NCBI RefSeq assembly: GCF_023698535.1
Contig: NZ_JALJCL010000016.1
Coordinates: 38,917 to 102,916 of the forward strand
DNA from: Halorientalis regularis
GTDB lineage: Archaea; Halobacteriota; Halobacteria; Halobacteriales; Haloarculaceae
DNA length: 64,000 nt
Reading direction: 5' to 3'
A program made the position numbers and the translations under genes. Below are positions 59,888 through 64,000 of the stretch, in pieces. The notes under the pieces are model-generated. The model did not search any database. It saw nothing but the letters and a program-made list of their open reading frames with translations, and was not told the DNA's origin. Numbering within the stretch: the first letter of the stretch is position 1; each line of letters opens with the position of its first letter.

Positions 59888-60417
59888 TGAATGTGTTCAA
59901 GCCAGGTGAGGTCGCACTGTCGGTGTTTATCGTGTTCGTTAGCAGATTCTGGCGGGTTTCGAGGGGTCGTCTTCGCCCATCCGCCCAGGGAAGGTGATTC
60001 CTGTCCGAGGTCGTTTTCGCTCGTAATTCCGAGGAGAATCCGATAGTTGACTGACGACGGGAGAGAGTTGAGCGCCTGCAACTGCGTGGCAACCTCCTCA
60101 CGGTACTGGTTGAATCTCGCTGCCGGTCGTTTTTCCGGGTCATACGGTGAAACCCTCTCGATTGTGAGATCGAACCACTCGATTGCAGTGATGTCGGTCT
60201 CCATATCGAAGACCTCAATTCGCGCTGTCTGTAGATGCCGAGAAGCCAGGTACGACCAGACCGCCATCTCGATAGGGTCGCGCATATCCGCGATCTCGTC
60301 GGTATTTAGGGAGCGCGTTTCGATATACCCGAACAGGACATTGACAGAGGAGTTGCTGACATAGCTTATCCTATCTAGATTCATCGGCAACCTCACCGAG
60401 AGACGATGCCACGACAT
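59884..60417 (-). CDS. HORMA-like protein 2
   Basis: A 177-residue protein (an ATG at 60384 is an alternative start). Key stretch: SYVSNSSVNVLFGYIETRSL, then IEMAVWSYLASRHLQTARIEVFDMETD and a strand WFDLTIERV. The [W/Y]xYLxxxHLxxxxIEV[Y/F]D pattern is the hallmark I associate with bacterial HORMA proteins regulated by TRIP13. The C-terminus contains YRILLGITSENDLGQ, matching YRVLIWCAPENDLGQ in protein 1, which confirms that the two are paralogues. The preceding gene ends 6 bp before its start. Confidence 0.62.
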   Translation of the reverse strand: MSWHRLSVRLPMNLDRISYVSNSSVNVLFGYIETRSLNTDEIADMRDPIEMAVWSYLASRHLQTARIEVFDMETDITAIEWFDLTIERVSPYDPEKRPAARFNQYREEVATQLQALNSLPSSVNYRILLGITSENDLGQESPSLGGWAKTTPRNPPESANEHDKHRQCDLTWLEHIQ

Positions 60418-60423
60418 CCTCGC

Positions 60424-60705
60424 TTACGATGTCTCCTCCGTCCCTGGCGACCCACCGCCGGCCCCACTGCCACTCCCTGTCACCTGATCGTCGATTTCGC
60501 CGAGATCCATGACGCCGTCTTCGCGGGTCATCCGGTCAGCGTCCGCGAGGTTCTGGATGGTCGGTGGGCTCTCGCTGTATTCGTAGCCGAGTTGTTCGAT
60601 TGCGTCAACGACTTCATCGCCCTTTTGGTACACGTCGTTGGGATGTGCGCCGTCGATTTCGACTTCGTGCTCGTCGCCGTCGATGGTGAATTTGACTGTT
60701 GGCAT
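60424..60705 (-). CDS. Small beta-grasp-like or closure-motif protein
   Basis: From MPTVKFTIDGDEHEVEI this is a 93-residue acidic protein. A beta-hairpin start is followed by a helix GDEVVDAIEQLGYEY and a disordered Gly/Ser tail GSGSGAGGGSPG. The hairpin plus helix resembles the beginning of a ubiquitin-like fold, though it is short. Its disordered C-terminus could also serve as the peptide gripped by a HORMA partner. It sits between HORMA genes 1 and 2, 14 bp and 6 bp away, so it is part of the operon. Confidence 0.5.
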   Translation of the reverse strand: MPTVKFTIDGDEHEVEIDGAHPNDVYQKGDEVVDAIEQLGYEYSESPPTIQNLADADRMTREDGVMDLGEIDDQVTGSGSGAGGGSPGTEETS

Positions 60706-60719
60706 TACCTGGAACCTCC

Positions 60720-61307
60720 TTAGCGAATCCACAGACTAGCGTCAGCGTTGATCGGCCCGGTGTTGACCGCGTCACCAAGGTTTTTCTTGTTCAGGTGGTC
60801 CGTTGACCGGGCAGACGTTGATGACCAACCGTCGACATCCGGTTTCGGTTGGCCGAGGTCGTTCTCTGGTGCACACCAGATGAGGACGCGGTAATCGACG
60901 TTCGAAGGGAGCGAGTCGAGGTCCTGTAACTGCTCCATAACGTCTTTGCGATACTGGTTGAAGTCCTTTTCTTCTATCCGCTGTAACTCCGATTGCGAGA
61001 GCTCTTCCGGGTCCTTGATCTCGTACGTGAGGTCGAACCGTTCGATAGCCTCGTCGGACTTGCTAGCTCCCTCCTCATACACCTCGATCGATACCTTCCG
61101 CAGGTGGCGCGTATTGATGTACGTGTATAACGCGCTCTCGAGTTTCTCCCGTTTGCTTGAGATCCGGTCCGTCCCCAGCCCACGTGCCTGGGCGTAATCG
61201 AACAAGAACCCGACGGTGGACGAAACGACAAAGTTTGCTGTCTGTGTCCAAGTCGTATGCGTAACCTTTGCGCCGACGTCTGTGTGCACTCCCGATTTAC
61301 TGGCCAT
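60720..61307 (-). CDS. HORMA-like protein 1
   Basis: A 195-residue protein. After VTHTTWTQTANFVVSST comes the helical pattern KLESALYTYINTRHLRKVSIEVYEEG, then IERFDLTYEIKD, the clearest HORMA-type signature of the three paralogues. The second half has DYRVLIWCAPENDLGQPKPDVDGW, which may include the closing segment. The C-terminal 30 residues look unstructured. In bacteria HORMA proteins bind a short peptide, close around it, and are reopened by TRIP13. The ATPase is encoded two genes upstream. Confidence 0.65.
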   Translation of the reverse strand: MASKSGVHTDVGAKVTHTTWTQTANFVVSSTVGFLFDYAQARGLGTDRISSKREKLESALYTYINTRHLRKVSIEVYEEGASKSDEAIERFDLTYEIKDPEELSQSELQRIEEKDFNQYRKDVMEQLQDLDSLPSNVDYRVLIWCAPENDLGQPKPDVDGWSSTSARSTDHLNKKNLGDAVNTGPINADASLWIR

Positions 61308-61372
61308 GAGTTACCTCCACCGTATCGCTTCGTCGTCTATTCGCCTCGCCGATAGGGATACTACGCCACATC

Positions 61373-62185
61373 TCAGGCCGCCCTCCGTTCGACTCGCCAG
61401 TACACTGTCTCCTCTTCGTACTGGCCTGGGTCGATATTGTCATCAATGGCCGTCGAGTACTGCTTGTCCTCGTACAGGCCGATTTCGGCGTCATGCACGT
61501 CGTACGACTGCTTGAGATCGGCGACGACAAATCCCATCGTCCGATCGCGCGGCAAATCGACGGTTTCCTTCTGACCTTCTGGTCCGATAAGTGAGACGGT
61601 TACAGGCCCTGTACCGGTCGATCCACCGTCACGGCCGTCTTTCTCGTCTTGCTGGCCCGACCGGTCGTTCTTCGGTGGTGGCGTGGGCTCGGGTTCGGAC
61701 TCCGACTTTGGTTCTGGTTTTGATTCGCTGTCTTCCTTGAGGGATACGCCCTCGATTTCGACGTTTCCGGTCGTCGTCGAGAGGTCGATGTCGCGATCCA
61801 GCAGGCAGTAGATTGTGAGTTCGTCCCCATTGTTGAGGATGGGAAGCGCATCCGGGCTCGGGACAGTAAGATCGCGCTCGTCGCCGAGTTCATACGTGAT
61901 GTCTACGCGAATCACTCCCTCATCACCGGTGACGACGATCGCGTTGAGCGCCTGCTGAGTCGAGATCGAGAACCACCAGTCCTCGTCTAGGGGGTCAGAC
62001 AGCAGCGCCTTCTCGACATCGCTGGCGTCCCGTCCTGCTGCCTCAACGGTATTCGTGATGAGTTCCGTGACCTCCTCCTGGAGGAGACGATACGGTTGGG
62101 CTTCCAGTTGATCGTACAGTGCGGTGCGATTGTCGACAATGGTGTCGATGTCAATATCATTGGTTCCGGTCATGTCGTTGCTCAT
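61373..62185 (-). CDS. Two-domain protein with ubiquitin-like C-terminus
   Basis: A 270-residue protein. The N-terminal part (about 1-150) is mixed helix and strand with YDQLEAQPYRLLQEEVTELI, DEDWWFSISTQQAL and DELTIYCLLDRDIDL. A low-complexity linker (about 150-195, repeated SEPEPKS-like units) follows. The C-terminal 75 residues, VTVSLIGPEGQKETVDLP, then VADLKQSYDVHDAEIGLYED and VYWRVERRAA, have the strand-strand-helix-strand order of a beta-grasp/ubiquitin-like fold. There is no C-terminal diglycine, so it is probably not conjugated. It overlaps the TRIP13-like gene by 4 bp. Confidence 0.55.
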   Translation of the reverse strand: MSNDMTGTNDIDIDTIVDNRTALYDQLEAQPYRLLQEEVTELITNTVEAAGRDASDVEKALLSDPLDEDWWFSISTQQALNAIVVTGDEGVIRVDITYELGDERDLTVPSPDALPILNNGDELTIYCLLDRDIDLSTTTGNVEIEGVSLKEDSESKPEPKSESEPEPTPPPKNDRSGQQDEKDGRDGGSTGTGPVTVSLIGPEGQKETVDLPRDRTMGFVVADLKQSYDVHDAEIGLYEDKQYSTAIDDNIDPGQYEEETVYWRVERRAA

Positions 62186-63201
62186 TCAATAGATCCCTCC
62201 TGGTCGTTGGCGTCGCTTGCCTCGTTTGGCTGGTCGGGGGTCACTCCGAGCTGGATGTAATCATTGCCAGCGCTGTCGAGCATCTCCCGTTTGTGTTCGA
62301 ACTCACGGAGCAACTGGTCTACTGAGAGCGTTGACGGATTCCGGACCGTCGACGCCTCCCGGGCGAGTGCCGAAAGGACACTCTTCCGCATTCGCCGTCC
62401 GGAGAAGCCGGCTGAAAGCGTGACCAACGTCTCCAATTGTTCATCCGTTGGCGACAGTTGCGTCTCGAACGTCTCCTTGAGGCTGGCCAAGATGTCTTCG
62501 AGGATCTGCCGCCGATGTTTCGGATCCGGATTGCCAACGTAGATCTGCTCGTCCGTGCGGTCCACGAACGCGCTGTCGACGGCGCCTGGCTGGTTAGAGG
62601 TCGCGATTACGTAGATATTGTCGAGTTCAGATAACGCATCCAGACAATCGAGGGCAGTGTTGACCGCGCGGATGGCGTCCATCGGGTCAGTGTCACCGAG
62701 CAACCCGCGGTTCGCGAACAGTGACTCGACCTCGTCTAGCAGTACGACCTGGTAGGTGTGGCCCCGCTGACCACCTTTTATTACCCGGTCAAATGCCTCC
62801 TCGACAAGTTTCGGCGTATCGCCGTGGTCACTCGAGAATAGGTTCCGAACCTCGATTTGTTTGAACACGACGCGCTCAAGTCCAAGTGCCTCGCGGTCGA
62901 TTTTCTCGGCAAGTTTGTAAGCCGCGCCCTTTGCGAGCGTGGTCTTTCCTGTTCCAGGTGGTCCAGACAGCAGGACTGCACCGTGCCGGCTGAGGGTCAT
63001 CTGATCAAACGACGCTGCCTGTAATTTTTGTTCCAGTAAACCGTAGTTGATTAGCTTCTGTTTGTCATTCTCGTCGATGTATATTCTATTCCAGTTTTCT
63101 TCCCAGTCAACCTCAGAGAGGTCGTACCGACGGACGAAATCTGCCCCCGATACGTCTTCTTCATCAGAACGCGTGGCCCCACTAGCCATATTGCTTAACA
63201 T
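62182..63201 (-). CDS. TRIP13/Pch2-like AAA+ ATPase
   Basis: A 339-residue AAA+ protein (an ATG at 63189 is better placed relative to AATTAATAT and gives 335 residues). It has WEENWNRIYIDENDKQKLINYG before the ATPase. Next are Walker A GPPGTGKTTLAKG, the VRNLFSS loop, Walker B VVLLDEVESLFANRG, then MDAIRAVNTALDCLD, sensor IYVIATSNQ and arginine finger AFVDRTDEQIYVGNP. All of these match the TRIP13/Pch2 order, including the LFS and DEVESL signatures. Such ATPases reopen closed HORMA proteins. It is the first gene of the operon with three HORMA-like proteins. Confidence 0.85.
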   Translation of the reverse strand: MLSNMASGATRSDEEDVSGADFVRRYDLSEVDWEENWNRIYIDENDKQKLINYGLLEQKLQAASFDQMTLSRHGAVLLSGPPGTGKTTLAKGAAYKLAEKIDREALGLERVVFKQIEVRNLFSSDHGDTPKLVEEAFDRVIKGGQRGHTYQVVLLDEVESLFANRGLLGDTDPMDAIRAVNTALDCLDALSELDNIYVIATSNQPGAVDSAFVDRTDEQIYVGNPDPKHRRQILEDILASLKETFETQLSPTDEQLETLVTLSAGFSGRRMRKSVLSALAREASTVRNPSTLSVDQLLREFEHKREMLDSAGNDYIQLGVTPDQPNEASDANDQEGSIE

Positions 63202-63341
63202 GGATTGACACCAATTAATATCTTAGGGTGCCAAATCTGGAGATAACCCTTATACATAAGAACCAATACCTAAAAATCACCCCGGTGTGCTCGCCAATCA
63301 TAAATAATAAAACATAAACCACACTCAAAAATAGATTCTAT

Positions 63342-63989
63342 ATGACCTCTTCTCTGAGCCTTTTTGCGATGTGGTCGCTCGTTACAGTTGCTGGAGATGC
63401 TACCCAGGATTACGCAAAGGCACTCCTGTCATTGGATCCTATAACTTTCATTAGAGGCGAATATCTCGCCGCGCACGGGGTCGGGTATTCGATCCTTGCT
63501 CTCTACTACTTGTTTAAAGCCTTATGGAGATCCGGGTTGGCAGCCATGCGCGGTCACGGAGAATCTGGATCACGGGCGATTGCGAAATTGTTGAGCAATT
63601 CAATACTCTCGATTATTGCCCTCATTACGAATTTTGTCATCCTGGTGGGTCCAGCGTATCTTTTGTGGGAACTGCTCATCACAGCCGATCCGGTTGTCCT
63701 ACCTCACAACCTTGTCTATGGATTCCGAACTCTTGTTAATATGATTATTAATATCATATCTTTTCTTCTTATCATCCTTGTAATTTGGTTCTTCGTTGAG
63801 GAGTTTACTTCAGGGAAAAACCAGGTATTTGAGCTGGAAGACTTTCATCAGAATCATATAACGAAACAGACTGATACTCAAGGACATAAGTACGTGAAGA
63901 TATTCGGAGGCTCGATGTCATCAAGCGCAATGAGTGCAGCCTCACGAAGTTCATCTAATGTGTCGAAGAGACGGTTTCCAAGAGACTGA
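63342..63989 (+). CDS. Four-helix membrane protein divergent from the TRIP13-like gene
   Basis: A 215-residue protein with hydrophobic segments LFAMWSLVTVAG, GYSILALYYLFKALW, LSIIALITNFVILVGPAYLLWELL and MIINIISFLLIILVIWFFV, followed by a polar tail with SSSAMSAASRSSS. It could be a pore-forming or membrane-disrupting effector of the HORMA-TRIP13 locus, or an unrelated neighbour; no signature decides. The upstream 140 bp are very AT-rich and carry both promoters. Confidence 0.55.
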   Translation: MTSSLSLFAMWSLVTVAGDATQDYAKALLSLDPITFIRGEYLAAHGVGYSILALYYLFKALWRSGLAAMRGHGESGSRAIAKLLSNSILSIIALITNFVILVGPAYLLWELLITADPVVLPHNLVYGFRTLVNMIINIISFLLIILVIWFFVEEFTSGKNQVFELEDFHQNHITKQTDTQGHKYVKIFGGSMSSSAMSAASRSSSNVSKRRFPRD

Positions 63990-64000
63990 TCGAGCCGTCG

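Larger units (their letters stand above)
54100..64000. mobile_element. Low-GC integrated element (one end visible)
   Basis: From about 54.1 kb GC content falls sharply compared with the rest of the window. A tyrosine recombinase lies at the edge, followed by gene remnants, a degenerate IS6-like transposase with a nested MITE, and an operon of conflict-system type. The other end is outside the window. I judge this a plasmid- or virus-derived integration or a defence island. The boundary position is approximate. Confidence 0.6.

Overview
The window is from a halophilic archaeon (class Halobacteria). Three things support this. Positions 1-54,000 are very GC-rich and encode strongly acidic proteins. 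Many genes begin at or near the expected transcription start, with a TATA-like element about 25 bases upstream of the start codon. The gene content is typical of haloarchaea: bacteriorhodopsin, CbtA/CbtB, halocyanin-type cupredoxins, Tat lipoproteins, DUF3179 proteins and a TFS-type zinc ribbon. No rRNA, tRNA or CRISPR array was seen.

Layout. 1-13.8 kb is a cobalamin/cobalt locus: a 2Fe-2S ferredoxin, a DUF3209 protein, a beta-propeller, the cobalt transporter CbtAB, a fused ChlI/ChlD-type chelatase subunit diverging from cobN, then cbiC and cbiE. Further on lie a phosphate-type permease with a repeat-rich partner and a CbiX-like protein that has lost its metal-binding histidines. 13.9-17.1 kb is a NirK-like copper oxidase group in which every gene has a CGAA-N4-TTCG palindrome in front. 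17.2-20.9 kb holds an MhqO/MhqD-like pair, an Fe-type alcohol dehydrogenase and a tiny zinc-finger protein. 21.1-25.5 kb is an iron-uptake operon: two substrate-binding lipoproteins, a flavoprotein and a DtxR-like regulator, behind two TTTAGG-N4-CCTAAA palindromes. 25.9-36.3 kb holds a TFS paralogue, a peroxiredoxin, several small transcription factors, a lipoamide-dehydrogenase-like flavoprotein, a TauE/SafE exporter, a CMD protein, a YncE-like propeller and DUF3179. 36.4-38.3 kb is a probable polyhydroxyalkanoate-degradation pair (bdhA and a patatin depolymerase). 38.4-43.3 kb holds a CDC48-like ATPase, bacteriorhodopsin and small coiled-coil/zinc-ribbon proteins. 43.8-51.0 kb has a second flavoprotein, DsrE, a second DUF3179 protein, a frameshifted MFS transporter and a halocyanin fusion. 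51.1-53.4 kb is a large PAS/GAF histidine kinase.

From about 54.1 kb to the end the sequence changes character. GC drops, a tyrosine recombinase appears, and there is a decayed IS6-like transposase interrupted by a MITE-like element with perfect 16-bp inverted repeats. I read this as one end of an integrated element. Its cargo is the most interesting part of the window. A tightly packed minus-strand operon (63.2 to 59.4 kb) encodes a TRIP13/Pch2-like AAA+ ATPase, a protein with a ubiquitin-like C-terminus, three divergent HORMA-like proteins and a small beta-grasp-like protein. A membrane protein is transcribed divergently from it, and a Tat-exported anchored protein and a cytoplasmic beta-propeller lie next to it. 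TRIP13 plus HORMA is known from bacterial CBASS immunity, but no CD-NTase is visible here. This may be a CD-NTase-free HORMA/TRIP13 conflict system, or the cyclase may lie beyond the window.

Several regulons can be proposed from sequence alone: an anaerobic/denitrification box (13.9-15.8 kb), a repeated GGTTGTAAAAC element next to cobalt genes, paired iron-type operators, and a GTTAC-N5-GTAAC palindrome shared by three scattered redox-related genes.
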